From Cinclus cinclus (Eukaryota; Chordata; Aves; Passeriformes; Cinclidae), in assembly GCF_963662255.1 (NCBI RefSeq), contig NC_085067.1, positions 7,617,148 through 7,681,147 on the forward strand: 64,000 nt of DNA, read 5' to 3'. Position 1 is the first letter of the stretch. The number at the start of each line of letters is the position of its first letter. The notes beneath the pieces are model-generated. The model saw nothing but the letters and a program-made list of their open reading frames with translations. It was not told the DNA's origin and made no database searches. The translations under genes and the position numbers were made by a program. Of the stretch, positions 1-12,600 are shown in pieces.

Positions 1-2458
1 GAACCAGAGCCAGAAGTGTTCCTCTGGTGCCTGAGCAAACAGGTGCTAGAAATAACAAAGCAAAGCAAATCCCAACAATGCTTCACTTCCTACCTCGTGC
101 CACTATTTACACTTGGAGGGGAAACACAGCCACTGTAGTCTGGGAGCCAAACACTTGGCTTTGAAGGCACATGAATTGCTGATTCCCATTAAGAAATTCC
201 TTTTTAAGCTGTTTAAAAAGAAACAAAAATCAACCCAACAATCAGTCATTTCATCTCAGAGACCAAAGAAGATTAACCACATTTCCTAAATTGCTTTTCT
301 GATAGGCTCTCTGTTGTAGCATTTGCTGTCAACAAAATGGAACATTTCTGCTAAGGTTCAGAGATTAGAAATTCTTCTTAAATTTAATTCTCAGGAGTCA
401 ACAGTGAAAAGGGAACCGAAGTGTTCTGTAATGTCAGTGGCAGTCCTTGTCTGTGACAGGCTCCAGTCCCTGTCAGAGCTCAGTGCTGGTTTTATCCTTT
501 GTGCACATGAAGGAAATGTGTGGATTCTGTTTAAACAAGGACAGAGGGAAGAGAGCAAACAAGGGAGTGAGAAATGAGCCCTGCCTTTACCAAGGGATAT
601 CTGAATCCCTGCTCCCGCACGTTCCAGGCTAAGAGAGGGAGGCTCAGGCTTCTTCCAGATCCTTGCTGCTTTCAGCAGGGTCTGTGCGAGTGTCCAGAGG
701 CACCAGGGAGGCTCCAGCTGCCCCTCATGTTTTCTTCTACTCCACTTCATAAAGGGGATTTTTTAAAGCACTAACTACCCCCAGCTGGTCCTGCACTGGG
801 AATGAGGTGGTTTGTACCCAGTGTGGGAAACAGAGGCAATGGGACCTGCCCAAAGAGGCAAGAGAACAGCCCAAAAGGAGCAAGCTGCTGCCAACCCAAG
901 TGGCTCCTGCTGCCACCGCTCCCCGAGCAGCTCTGGGTGCCCCAGGAGCATCTCCCCTTACAGTCAGGGTGACTAAACCCCATAAATGTCTGGCTGTGCT
1001 CTGGGAAGCAGAGTTCTTCCAAGCTCTACCCCAAATGCTTGTTTTTCTTCTCCGTTTGCTTTATTGTCTGGTAAACCAGCACTTAAAGTCACTTTTACTA
1101 TGTGATGTATGGGAGTATTAGTATATTTTCTTGTTATACAAGGGAGGAGTATAAAATAGTTTTCTGATTTCTTTCAGAAGCAAATGACTATTTTATTTTT
1201 TAAGAGCAATTGATTGTGAATCTCAGAGTATAAAAAAAAGATAAGCCAAATATATACCTTTATGTAAGTTAAGAAATAAAAGTATTTAAAATGTACCTCC
1301 TGGCTCCTTTTCTCATGTCACCTCTTGGCTGTGCACTCCTGTGGTTGCTGCCTGCAGGGCTGGTCCCTGGGATAAGAATGCTCCAAGCTCCAGCAACCAC
1401 AGAGCTGCCAAGAACTTACCTGGACAGCAGCCTGCCTGGAGTTTGTTGATAAATAACACCAGGAGCAGGGAAGGTGGTGGATTACAGCCTCCTTTTCCCT
1501 CTGAGCTGGCTCCAGCCATGATCAGAGGATCAGAGATCAGTGTGGGCACAGAGGTGGGGTCCTGCTCCAGCCCCATTTAGGCCCCTCCCAGCACAACTAA
1601 AGGACCTGGCTGATGGACTGGTGAAATGGGTGGTGTGGGAGCCATGGGTCAGGTGCCCAGGAAGATGGACAGGAATCCAGGAAATGAATTCCCAAGTGGT
1701 CCCACAGTGGGCATCTAGGCTGCCCTTCAGTGATCCTGCAGCAGCCATGTCCACCAACCTCCCAGGATGGTGGTTCGTGGAGAAAAGGAGTGAAGGGACT
1801 GGTCCTGCACATCAGCCTTGGGCTGCCATGACACACAGACAAAGGAGTCTGAGGCTCCCCTGACCTCCCACAGCACCCTGCAGTGCCTCCCTTCAGCACA
1901 GGGCAAGTGTCCAAGCCAGGAAACTGCAAAAGCAAAAGCTCTGTCACTTAAAACAATCATTGCAGTGCTTCTCAGGGCTTTCAGCTTGATCATTCTTGTA
2001 AATTACTTGATTAAGAATTATTTTCCAAATTTTGATGTTCCAGCAGATAGATAAACTTTGAAGCTCAGCAGCTTTAGCTTCCATCCATCAACCACTGCTA
2101 ACAAGTGTGCTGGGCTTGGATCATGGCCATACTGTGTGTTATGTGTGTACCCCCACACTTGCTCACTCCCCATCCCTCCCTCACAAACCCTCCCTCACGG
2201 CCTGCAGAGCTCTCACAGGCCGCCCCCGCTCTGGGCTGGCTCAGGGTGACTACCCTGACCCTCTCCTGAGCTGGTCTGTACGAGCTGATCTTTGTGCTGC
2301 AGTGCCCTGGTGTCACTGGGGCATCTACATTTATCACATTGTACAAAGAGGTGCTGATTGCAAGGCAACCTCTCCTGAGCAGCTCCAACACTGCACACCC
2401 ATTGCCCAGAGTCCCTGGCAAAATCTCTGTGTGACGTACAGGATATTATATCAGAGAG
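1..2458. other. Intergenic DNA downstream of MYBBP1A, no gene recognised
   Basis: Only short open frames with no recognisable protein features, no splice-linked exon set, and no clear repeat family. An A+T-rich stretch at about 1120-1290 could be anything. Confidence 0.6.
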
Positions 2459-2655
2459 CATAGAATCATGGAATGGTTTGGGCTGGAAGGACCATAAAGA
2501 CCAATTAATTCCACCCCCCTGCCATGACAAGGACACTTTCCACTATCCCAGGTTGGTCCAAGCCCTGTCCAACCTGGCCTTGGACACTTCCAGGGATGGG
2601 GCAGTCACAGCTTCTCTGGGCACCCTGTGCCAGGGTCTCAGCACCCTCACAGGAC
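2459..2655 (-). mobile_element. CR1 LINE 3' fragment
   Basis: Reads as the complement of the avian CR1 3' end: AGAATCATGGAATGGTTTGG at its start, then CCCCCTGCCATG, GGACACTTTCCACTATCCCAGG, and TGGGCACCCTGTGCCAG. Heavily 5'-truncated, as usual. Confidence 0.9.
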
Positions 2656-3536
2656 TCCACCTGCCTGGATTTGTCCCATGGCTTTGGCCAGTCTCCAGCA
2701 CTGCATCCCTCCCCTGAGCTCAGTGCCCAGGGCCTGTGCCTGTTCCCCTGCAGCCAGAAGAACCATTGAGCTCTGCCAAAGAGCTCTGAGCCCAGAACAG
2801 CTGAGAGGAAAAGGCTTCCTTTAAATCAAAGCATGCTCAGTCTAAAGCCCTAACGGTCGAGGAACCGACAGGACCTGAAATCAACTAAAATGAAACCTTT
2901 GTGATTATTAAAAGGCCCAAATACATGATGGTGAAATTCAATTTGATTCGTTGGATTAGTGACTGCATTCTATAAGCAGTGCATCAAAGCCAGCCTACAG
3001 TCAGCTAATTTAATTGGCAGGAGTTGTTAGGGCAGCATGACCCACACTGTGCCCTGCAGCTCTCCTGTCCCTTTTCCCCTTGACCACTCTGCAGTCCTGG
3101 AGACCAAGCACACCGCTGGACAGAGACAGCAGAGGTCAGTCAGCCTCTGCAGCCTGACAGCTGGCACTACCCAGCGGCCATCCCTGTCAGAAACAACAGC
3201 TGCCACGGCTTTGGCCCCGTGCTTTGCCCTTCCCAAAACGGCAGTGACAAGCTGGTCCAATGAACTCTTCACTGCAGTGTCCCTGGCAGGTATCCCAGAG
3301 CAGCTCAGCCAGGCTCTGTGGCCTCATGTGGGCAAGGACTTGCCCGGCGTGGTGGTTCTGGGTGCCACAGCTGCGCTCTCTGCAGGCAGGTGAAGATTCC
3401 CTCCCCAGAATGCCTGGAGACAACCCTCTCACCCAGCTCACTCTTGCTTCCCACCCACCACACCAGCCTGCTGTTCCTCCTCTGGTTCCACACAGCAGAG
3501 GCACAAAATCCCAGGATGTCCTACTTACAGGCACAG
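2656..3536. other. Intergenic DNA, no gene recognised
   Basis: No protein family or repeat seen apart from the neighbouring CR1 and microsatellite. Confidence 0.5.
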
Positions 3537-3585
3537 GGGGAAAGAAAGAAAGAAAGAAAGAGAGAAAGAAAGAGAGAAAGAAAGA

Positions 3586-3617
<32 letters not shown>

Positions 3618-3746
3618 AAGAAAGAGAGAAAGAAAGAGAGAAAGAAAGAGAGAAAGAAAGAGAGAAAGAAAGAGAGAAAGAAAGAGAGAAAGAAAGAGAG
3701 AAAGAAAGAGAGAAAGAAAGAGAGAAAGAAAGAGAGAAAGAAAGAG

Positions 3747-3829
<83 letters not shown>

Positions 3830-3831
3830 AA
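3537..3831. repeat. Long GAAA/GAAAGAGA microsatellite
   Basis: About 295 bp of pure purine: the start is GAAA, the middle alternates GAAAGAGA (8-bp unit), and the end is perfect GAAA repeats from about 3745. The open frames it creates (KKER and FFLS repeats) are not genes. Confidence 0.97.
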
Positions 3832-6014
3832 TCATTAGTGAGACACTTCTGATCTGAAGCCCCTTGTCTCCTTTGGAGCCCCTCGGGATCATTAAACCAG
3901 GACAGCCCTGACCTGCTGGCCTCCTGTGTGCTGCATTTGCATAATACTTGAAAAGTCATCACTTGGGACAGCTGGAGGGGCTTAGCTGGGATTGGGTTTT
4001 TAACGAGGCAATGACCCAGCTTTCAGCAGTAAATGGCAAAGACAGCATCCCCAGTGTCAAGAGGCCCATTTGGAGCAGAGACACCCTTTTTCCTGGAGAC
4101 AGGACTGGCAATAATTGCTAACACCTTCTGCCTGAGATTTGCAGAGGTCTGCAGAGATTTGCAGCTCTTCTTCAGGCTGCAACAGCAGCTATTCCAGTCA
4201 ACAGCCTACAGCCACATCCAGGTGAGTAAATGGTTTGGGAGAAAAGGTCCAGCAGGGTGAGTCCAGCCCTGAATTGCTCAGACAAGAATGGAACACCACA
4301 GAGAACAGGAACCAGCCACCTCCTGAAGGTCTGATCTGCCATGTCCTGGTGACACACCTGCAGCCAAATCTCCATCCTGTCTGGGTACCTCTGCAACCCT
4401 TCCAGAGGCCAGAAGCCAGCAGTCATCAAGGGTGGGCACAAGCAGAACTGCCCTTCACCTCCTGCCCAATCTGTGCCAATACTTCAAAGACTCTTGGAGA
4501 GTCCAGAGCCTGCCAACTCCTCCTCATCCAGCATTCACAAGGGCTGTGTCCTCCAAGGCAACACCACAGGGTCCCCAGTTCCAACTCCCCTGAGTGCCTG
4601 AGGAGCTGTGGAGGCAGGAAGTGAAAGGCAGGCACAGGAAGGATTCTCTGCTGAACTGTGGGCACAGAAACTCCAGCTGTCACCTGCTGCTCACAGGAAC
4701 CAGCACATACCTGGGATGTGCAGCTCAGCTTGTGGGATTTCTGCTAGGACAGGGAAAGTGGAAGCTGCAGGTCTGCACTGGGATGTGTCTGCCCTGCTGC
4801 CAGCCTCTGTCTCCCAGGAGTTCTGTGCCATTTGAGCAGAGAATCATTGCAAAGGCAGATAAAATAGCCACAGGCAAACACAGCCCTTTGCAGTTCTTCT
4901 CTCACCCCCTCCAAAAGCAATGTGACGTTTCCAGTGCCCTTATCTCTGCCTGGTGGTACAGACCCACCTGCAGGATGAGAGCTGAAGGCACAACAGGCAC
5001 AGCCCTGCTCCCAGCCCTTCCCAGCCTGCAACAGCTTCTGCCAGGAGCCAGCAGCAAACTCCTCTGCAGTAGGGAAGAGAGCAGTGAGGCCTTCAGAGAA
5101 TCACAGAATCACTAAGGTTAGAAAAGATCTTCGAGATCATCAGGTGCAAGCGTTAACCCAGCCCTGCCCCCTGATGCTGGAGAGGAGTCAGGGCCATGTT
5201 CTGGCACCAGGAGCAGGGTGCTGGGCAGGTGGGGAGGAGCAGGGGAGGCTTTAGTGGCAACTACAGCATGAGTAACACTTCAAACACTTTTGAGCCTCAG
5301 CTCTCAACAAGAACCAGGTACCCAAATGCAAGGGAGCACTCTGGTACTCTCCAAAGGGATGATGGCATTCCAGCACTCAGGAGCCTGGGGATAAATAAGC
5401 AGATGCAATTCCAGGCAGTCATTTTCCCAGACTGTTTGCTGCAGGCCTGCTGTTCCAGGTGCCTTGCATGGATGCACACGGGCTGCCAGCCTGCCAGAGA
5501 GGCAAATCAATCAACCATTTTAATTGTTTCACTGATTTATTGATGTCCCTGCACTATCACAGGGGCCACGACCCCTCCAGCACCCAGCAGCAAAAAGGCA
5601 AGAAAAACCAGATCGTGGTAGTTGCAGACAATACCACAGTGGTCAATCTGGTAATAGATGACCCCAGAGTTTGTCTGTGCAAACCCATTTAACCCCAGGC
5701 ATTTCAGAAGCTGCATCTCCCACACTGGATAAGCTGTGAGCACTGCTGGGCCTGGGCAGGACAGGGCAGAACAAGCCTTTAGGAGTTACTTCAGACTTGA
5801 CCACTAACTCAGCAGTACCAGCACACCCACCCCACCTCTCCAAGGAATCCAAACCAGACTGTTGCTTCTGCCTTGGGAAATCATGGAGACAGGGTTCTCT
5901 GGCACTGCCAGAGAAGAGAGAGTGAGCATCTCCCAGAGCCTGGAGGGTGTGTAATCTCCTGAAGCTGTCTGTGCTCTAGCTGAGCCCTCCACACAAGCCA
6001 GACCCAAAGCTTTC
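3832..6014. other. Intergenic DNA between the microsatellite and MYBBP1A
   Basis: No gene recognised. It contains a CR1 fragment at 5096-5175 and an open frame at 4033-4204 ending at a strong splice-donor-like site (see findings). Confidence 0.5.
5096..5175 (-). mobile_element. Short CR1 LINE 3' fragment
   Basis: TCACAGAATCACTAAGGTTAG and the following GATCATC..AACCCA are the complement of the 3' end of a CR1 subfamily that differs from the one at 2459. Confidence 0.75.
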
Positions 6015-6140
6015 GAGCTCAGCATCATGGAAGGTTTATTTAAAAGTCATGGAGAGCATAAAAACTATAGATATTAAGGGTATTTCAACAGTCTACTGAG
6101 CCATGCTAAGCCATGCCAGGCCTGGCTGAGTCCACAGAGT
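6015..6140 (-). other. MYBBP1A: MYBBP1A 3' UTR (end approximate)
   Basis: Short UTR between the stop codon and the polyadenylation signal. The cleavage point is estimated 10-25 nt past the AATAAA. Confidence 0.75.
6035..6040 (-). terminator. MYBBP1A: Polyadenylation signal AATAAA of MYBBP1A
   Basis: Canonical hexamer on the minus strand, 101 nt after the stop. A GU-rich stretch (TCTGGCTTGTGTGG on the minus strand, 5989-6002) lies about 35 nt further on, where a cleavage-stimulation element is expected. Confidence 0.85.
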
Positions 6141-6642
6141 TTACTCCTGCAGCACTGGAGCTTGTTTCTCTTTTCTCTTCTTCTTGGCTTTGTCTTGCTT
6201 CTGCTGGGTCTCCTGGACAACACTCCCTTTAGTTTTCTTTGCAGCTGGAGCCTGCTCAGCTTCATTGCCTGCAGCACCCTTTCTTTTTCTGTTTTTCCTC
6301 TTCCTTTTCTTCTTCTTCTCAGCCACAGCATCTCCTTCATTAGCAGTGGGGAGGTCCCCACCTCCTGCCTTTGCCACTCCGTTCTCCTTGCCCCCCCTGT
6401 TCAGATGCTTTTTGCTGCCACCAGGCACGAGGCCTTTCTTATGCTTGGGGATTTCTGTTCCCAGGGGCTGTTCCTCTGGGGCTGCTGGTTCTCCATCTTC
6501 CCCTGGTACCACCCCGTTCTCCTGGATGCCTTTCTTGCGATTCTTGCGTTTCTTGGTCTCTGGCAGGAAACCTTTTCTCTTCCTCTTGAGCAGCTCCACT
6601 CCCTGTGGGGGTTTACTGGCTGTCTTCTCTTTCTTGGGCTTC
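6141..6642 (-). CDS. MYBBP1A: MYBBP1A exon 27, basic C-terminal tail (residues 1151-1317) and stop
   Basis: Acceptor CTGCAG; TAA at 6141-6143. Encodes KPKKEKTASKPP, the family motif KGFLPETKKRK and several Lys/Arg clusters expected to target the nucleolus. The tail ends KQAPVLQE; the SLVIRSPSLL-type end I recall from human is absent. Confidence 0.96.
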
Positions 6643-9600
6643 CTGCAGAGAGAATGCCAACAACCAAGAGCAGCTTAATTTACAGCCAGAGAACAGCGTG
6701 ATCCATGTGACAGGCAGCCCATGAACAGGCAGAAGCACCAGACAGGTGCAGGAAGCACAGGATGAGGATGGGTATTATCCATGGAGGTGGGGTAATGCCT
6801 GCCTGTGGCCCTGGCTTTCTCAGTCTTCTGGCAACACATGATCAGGCATCAGACAAGTCAGTCATATGTTACAACCCGTTCCCATCAAGTACAAATCCCA
6901 AGATGTAAGCACACAGAACAGTGAGCCCAGAATTATTCCAAACAAGCATTAATGAGCGTCTCAACCCCACCGACCAAGGAGGTCCATTAAACTTCACCCT
7001 GAACTTGCTGCCTTGACTTCCTTTCTCTTCCCACCTCCCCACATCACCACACATAAGCAGGGCAGGCAGGCAGGCCCCCAGACAAGGCAGAGTGCCAGGA
7101 TGCCAAGCACACGTACGTGTAGTTCAGCCAGCGCATGACGTTCCAGTAGAGAGAGTCGAGCCGTGGTGAATTCCCAATGTCTTCCAGCTGGTTCAGAGTG
7201 AGCAGCACTTCCTCCACCTCTGTCAGCTTCACATTCAGCTTCTGCAAGAGGCAAGAGGAGATCTGTGGAGTGAACTCAGGAGGGGCACTCACAGCAGCAG
7301 GGCACAGGGCATTCTTAGGGGAAGGCTGTGGCAGTAATTACCAATCCTGCCTGGCTCCTCCAAGCCACTGCCTTGAGTCTGTTTGCACCACTTCAGTTTG
7401 GGGCAAAAACTGGTGAGTCACACCATGCCATCAGCTACTGGGTTTGCTTGAAAACTTGAGTTTCTACCATGAGAGGCATGAGTCTAACAGAACTGCAGTG
7501 TCATAAAAAAACCTGGAAAGTTCAGTTCACTTTCCTTTCCTGTCCATGGCTGGGAAAAGAAGACACATGACTATGTACCCATCCAGGAGAAAAGCAGCAG
7601 CATGTTCAGTCTGGTTTCTAAAGATCTGGCACCCTCTTCTGTAACCCACTGCATAATCTCAGTCAAAATAGGCACAAGGGGGTGTCTCAAAGGCTATTCA
7701 GCTCCTACAGGAATCTTGGAAATGATCTCTCTTCTCCACCCACTTTCCTATTAGGTCTTCACAAAGAAACAGGCTGTGGTCTGAGCTCTGGGCTTATCAG
7801 TAGGAAACTGGGCTTTGACAATTCTGCTGCTTGTGGTGTTTTCCTCCAGTAAATACAACCAAATTAAGGAGGTATTTTGTCACCTACAGAAAATCTTTGC
7901 ATGCTCAAAAAAGTAATTTTTTATTAGGGAAAGCAAAGAACAAAGCTTCACTTTTGCTCTTAAAGCTATTAAGTCTGGTTTTGGGAATCATAATCTCTGC
8001 AGTTCGGTGGAGAGGAAAGAGCAATCACCTGAGATAAAACCCACCCTCACTCTACCTCAGGCTGTATTTCTGCTGCTAAGAAAGCAGATGCCACCAGTGT
8101 TTGCTGAACACTGCATAAATTATCCTCTGGAGATCAGCTCATAAAGACTATGGATCACTCCTTCAGACAGGAGGGCTCTTCTGCCCTCAGATCCAAGCAG
8201 ACATTCCCTCTGGAGGTACTTTTGGTAGGAAATGAGGTGGGATGTAGCAATCACATGGCAAAATATAAGTGTGACTTTTAAAAGACAGTCAGAAAACAGC
8301 CATTTGTCACATACTGGATCACACACTCACCTGCCCTGTCACAGTTTTAAGGAGAAAGTTCAACAGCTCCAAGCTCTTGGTAACTTTTTCTTTCTCAGCC
8401 TTAATGATGGGTTTTCCAAGTGTTTTCAAACACTGCAAATTAAATTAGAAGATTGAGAAGGAACACACATTAGATGGGGAAACAAATCACACTTCACAGG
8501 AGAAAGCAGAAAACAGGTAATGAATGGCAGGATTCACCTGTCAGCAAAGTAATTGTGGAACACAAATGCCACCAAACTCTGGAAAAGCTCAGGAAGGCAC
8601 TTGGTGAAAGCTTCTGATACCCAGTTTAATTAAGAAACAACTGGACAAAGTAAGAGTAAGCAATATTACAGAAGCACAAACTTGCTGCTGTCCATAATTT
8701 CTAAGCTAAAGCACAGCTGGAGATGCTTTCCTGGAGAAAAAAAGAGGTACAATAATCCCTGACCCTGCCCTGGAAAGGCCAGGAAGCTGCCAGACCATAG
8801 ACACACCTGATGGACCACAGCTACTCAGCTTCAGGAGCTGGGATTTACACACAAAGCATTACTGCAGAACTCCATTAATACTTATGCCCAGGAAATCCCA
8901 GGTGCCAGCCTATAACAGGGCTTGTCAAGCTTAAGTTCACCAAAGTAACTGAGGGAAAAATCTCTCCTGTGTTCTCTCTGTGTGCTGCAGGGTTTCTGAG
9001 ACACTGAAAGATCTGGCTTAGAGGAAAATCACACCAAAGTTAGGTCAAATAAAAGGCAGTTATTTACAAAAAGGGCAGAAAATAGCCATAAAAAGGCAGC
9101 TGGATCAAAGAGGCAGCCCAGCAGCACTGATCCTCTGCCTGCAGCTGGTCCTTCATCCCTGCTTACTTGGTCCTTTTCCTCCCTACTCTATTTCTGTGTG
9201 GACAGCAAACCCCACACGGGTCACACTAACATGAAATAGGATTTGCAGAGACAAGTGTGCTATGGACAGTGCCATGTCCCATCAAAGCCTGTTTCTCTAG
9301 AGAAGGCTGCACCTGTGGCCAAGCCCTCCTTTCCTTGGAATTTGGACATTTCAACACAGCCAAGGGGCAAAGCCCATCCCATGCTCAGCATCCTCAGCTC
9401 CTCAGGCTGAAAAGTCCCTGCCAAAAACCTGTACCCAGCAGTGGTATGTGGTTCTCTCATAGATCCTGTATTCCAATTCTCCATCTATATCAGCACAAAG
9501 TTGGCAAATAAAATAAAAAATCCTTGCAGACACTGAGAGACATAAGAAATCTATTCCCCAAAGTAAGTTCTTTCAGTAATGACACTCGCAACTGAAAAAT

Positions 9601-12600
9601 AATGATGCCCAGCAAGAGTGTAAGGAACACTTTCAGCATAAAAAGTGGGGAGACAAGATAACATGTCTGCAAAAACAGCAGCCTTCAAGTAGAATTATTC
9701 ACTATCTGTACAGGCTCCACACCCTGGGAGTATCTTTTTTAAATAATAAAGATACAGTTATTTCCTGTTCAGGATGGTCCATTCAAGCCCTGTATTAGAA
9801 AGCCATTCTGCTGGCTGGAATTCAAGCTACAACTTCATCTGACTATCAATAACTTGCTAATTACTCTCTTCTGATATAGACAGATGCACTGCAACTCTAT
9901 TCCAGAGCTGTCATTAACCTACAAGGTCACACAGTTCCACAGCTCTGAAGTCTCCCAGGTAAAAAGAGAGACAAATATAATGTGTGTGATTGGAAAAAAA
10001 ATAAATCTTCACATGTAGGATATAAAACCCCATGGGTCAGGCACATTCAGTTTATTAGGCTTATCACTAATAATAAAATAATAATAAACAAAAAAGGCTG
10101 ATTTACATAAACATTTTCTTTGTAATTTGAAGAACAAAATATTGCCAGGCTAACAGTCTTCCTTGTGGTTAAATCACCTTTCAGAGAGACTATTAGGGTG
10201 AGATCCTTCTAAGTTGTGCACAAGTTCACACTAAGAGAAAATCAGCATGGATTGTCAGGTCCTTGGGACAAGAATCAGGGCAGTGCTGTGAGATGGAGTC
10301 AAAGTGAAGTTAACTGTCATTTCATCTTATCAATATACAAACACTTTAGAATTAAAAAGGTGTTAAAAATAAATTGCATTTTCTCTTCACTGTACGTGAG
10401 TGATGCAGACAGCTGCATTTAAATCATGCTCACTTGGCTCTGCCTGTTCTTGCTGCCCTGATGCTTTGAAGGGCTTGAAACAAATCCTACTGAAGTCAAC
10501 AGAAAAGTCCTGTAGCTCTGAAACAACACCTGAGGGGCTGATTTTCAGCACTACACAAGTTTTCAGGTGCTGGGGCAACTGGGACATGCATCTAGTAGGG
10601 GATACCCAACCAAATTCATGCAGACCTGTGGAAAGAAGAGTGGCTGGCCCAGCTGGAAATGGAAAACATCACTAGTGACTAAACATCTCTATTAAAAGCA
10701 GTGTTTTGCATGAATCTGGAAACACAACCACACATCCACCAATATAAACAGCCAGAAGCAAACTGGTACAATTCAGATGCTCTTCAAACAAAGAGCTCCC
10801 TACTGAAATGGATCCGTTTAAAACAGCTCTCAAAGACCAGGAAGGAACAAGGAAGGTGAGTGGAGAAGCCAAAGAAGCCACAGGGGAGCAGTAGATAATT
10901 CACTCCTACAGACTGTACAATTTTCTCTAGCCCAGAAGCAGAAGGATTGGCTTTAAGGAAGCTGGATTCAGGTAAAGTTTTACTGTTTCTCAACATATGC
11001 CTCCTCCCTTTCCCTTCTGCTACAAAGGTGTAAAACAAATCTGCTAATAAAGCACAAAACCACCACCACCTCTGTATGTGGTAGGTTGAGACAGTCAAGC
11101 CTCCCTAAAGACTTGAGCCCAGAGTCACTTCTTATCTTGATCTCACCACTCAGAGCACTTCCCATTAGCATTCCATGAGATGGCATCTCTAATTAGGCAT
11201 TGCTTCATTCTCCTCCTCCCAATAGCAGGGAGAATGGAGCATTTGCTTCCATGGGATTTGTGTTGTTTGTGCTGTTTGCTTCAGTGGGATTTGTGTTATT
11301 TGTGTTAGCATGAGACACCAACACAAACATGCTCACTCTGGTTATGTAAAAGAAGCTGACTTTGGACTGGGACTGCTGGCAAACCTGAGGAAATGGCTCC
11401 CAGGGAATTAAATCCAAAGCCTCTTCAATGGGAAGAACTGGGTCCAGAAGTCAAAAGCAGCTTTCCCGAGAATTTATACAACTTAATCTCAAGTAATTAT
11501 AAAACTTCCTGCTACACAGGGTACCAACCATTGTTTGCATGCTGTGTTCTGCTCCCTCACTCAGGTCCCCAAGTGACAAAATCAGCTCTGCCACCCAGCT
11601 GCAGAGGTCAATCATTTTACAGGCCTAGCCCGATTTTATTTGGGAAATGTATACAATCCAATCATAAAATTAAAGCAAAAGCTATTATGTAATAGATGGC
11701 AAACTGCAACACATAGCAAACATGCCTTAGAAGTAGTTTTCAGTCCTCTGCTGCACCCTTGGGAGATCCTTGAACACTGATCAGCTCACAAACACTTGCA
11801 CAAGGCTGGTAAAGATGTTTTACACAGCAAAACTGAGGCACAAAGCAGGGGTTTGCTTCCAGCTATGCTGCAATTCATTGGTGGAGAGTTAAAGGAAAAC
11901 CCAGGAGAACTTGTCTAACCACCTATTCTGTGATTCTCTGCCATGTGCTGTTCCAGAGGTTCCCAACTCCCTCTCTCCCTGGCCTCTGAAAGCACTACCA
12001 ACCCAAGGGTCACACAGCCCAATGATGCAATACTAGAAGCAGAGAGACCACATGATTTATACCAAACAGCTACACTGCATCACTTCCTGATTTATGTTGC
12101 TTTTCTCCCATTTTCTGCTTTTCTCACTCTGCTGCTTCAGGAACAGCCAGTCTCACTTCACAGGGTATCTCAGTTACAGTTCCAGCTCAGCAATACCTGT
12201 GATGGTTAATCATGTCTGTACATCTGAGCTGCCAGCAGATCTGGGCAGGTCATTTTCCAAAAGAAAAAACTATGGAGGCAATTTTCACATGGAACTCCCA
12301 TCTCACCTCAAGCCAACACAGCAATGCAGCTCCTGCCTCACCCTACGTGGATTCAGCTGGCAGAGATGGCTTTGTCTTGTTAGGTCAGACACGCTGCTTA
12401 CAAAAGCCTCTGGCTGTTTCTGGAGGAGGGCACTCCTGGATCCAAAGTTCTCTGCTTCTCAGCTTTCTACAAGAACTGCACACTGCCAGCATCTTAACAA
12501 TCAGTGGGTTTTATTATATCATTCATTCCTGTATCACATGGGAATATATCCCAACTGCTGCAGGATCCAGCCTTCGTTCCATGTCACATTGCACTTTTCA

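Noticed and set aside
3260..3962. Long open frames through the GAAA array (KKER on +, FFLS on -)
   Set aside because: They exist only because a 4-bp repeat has no stop codon; no non-repeat conserved protein is attached.
6162..6701. Plus-strand frames opposite MYBBP1A exon 27
   Set aside because: Leu/Phe/Ser-rich shadow of the lysine-rich minus-strand coding sequence.
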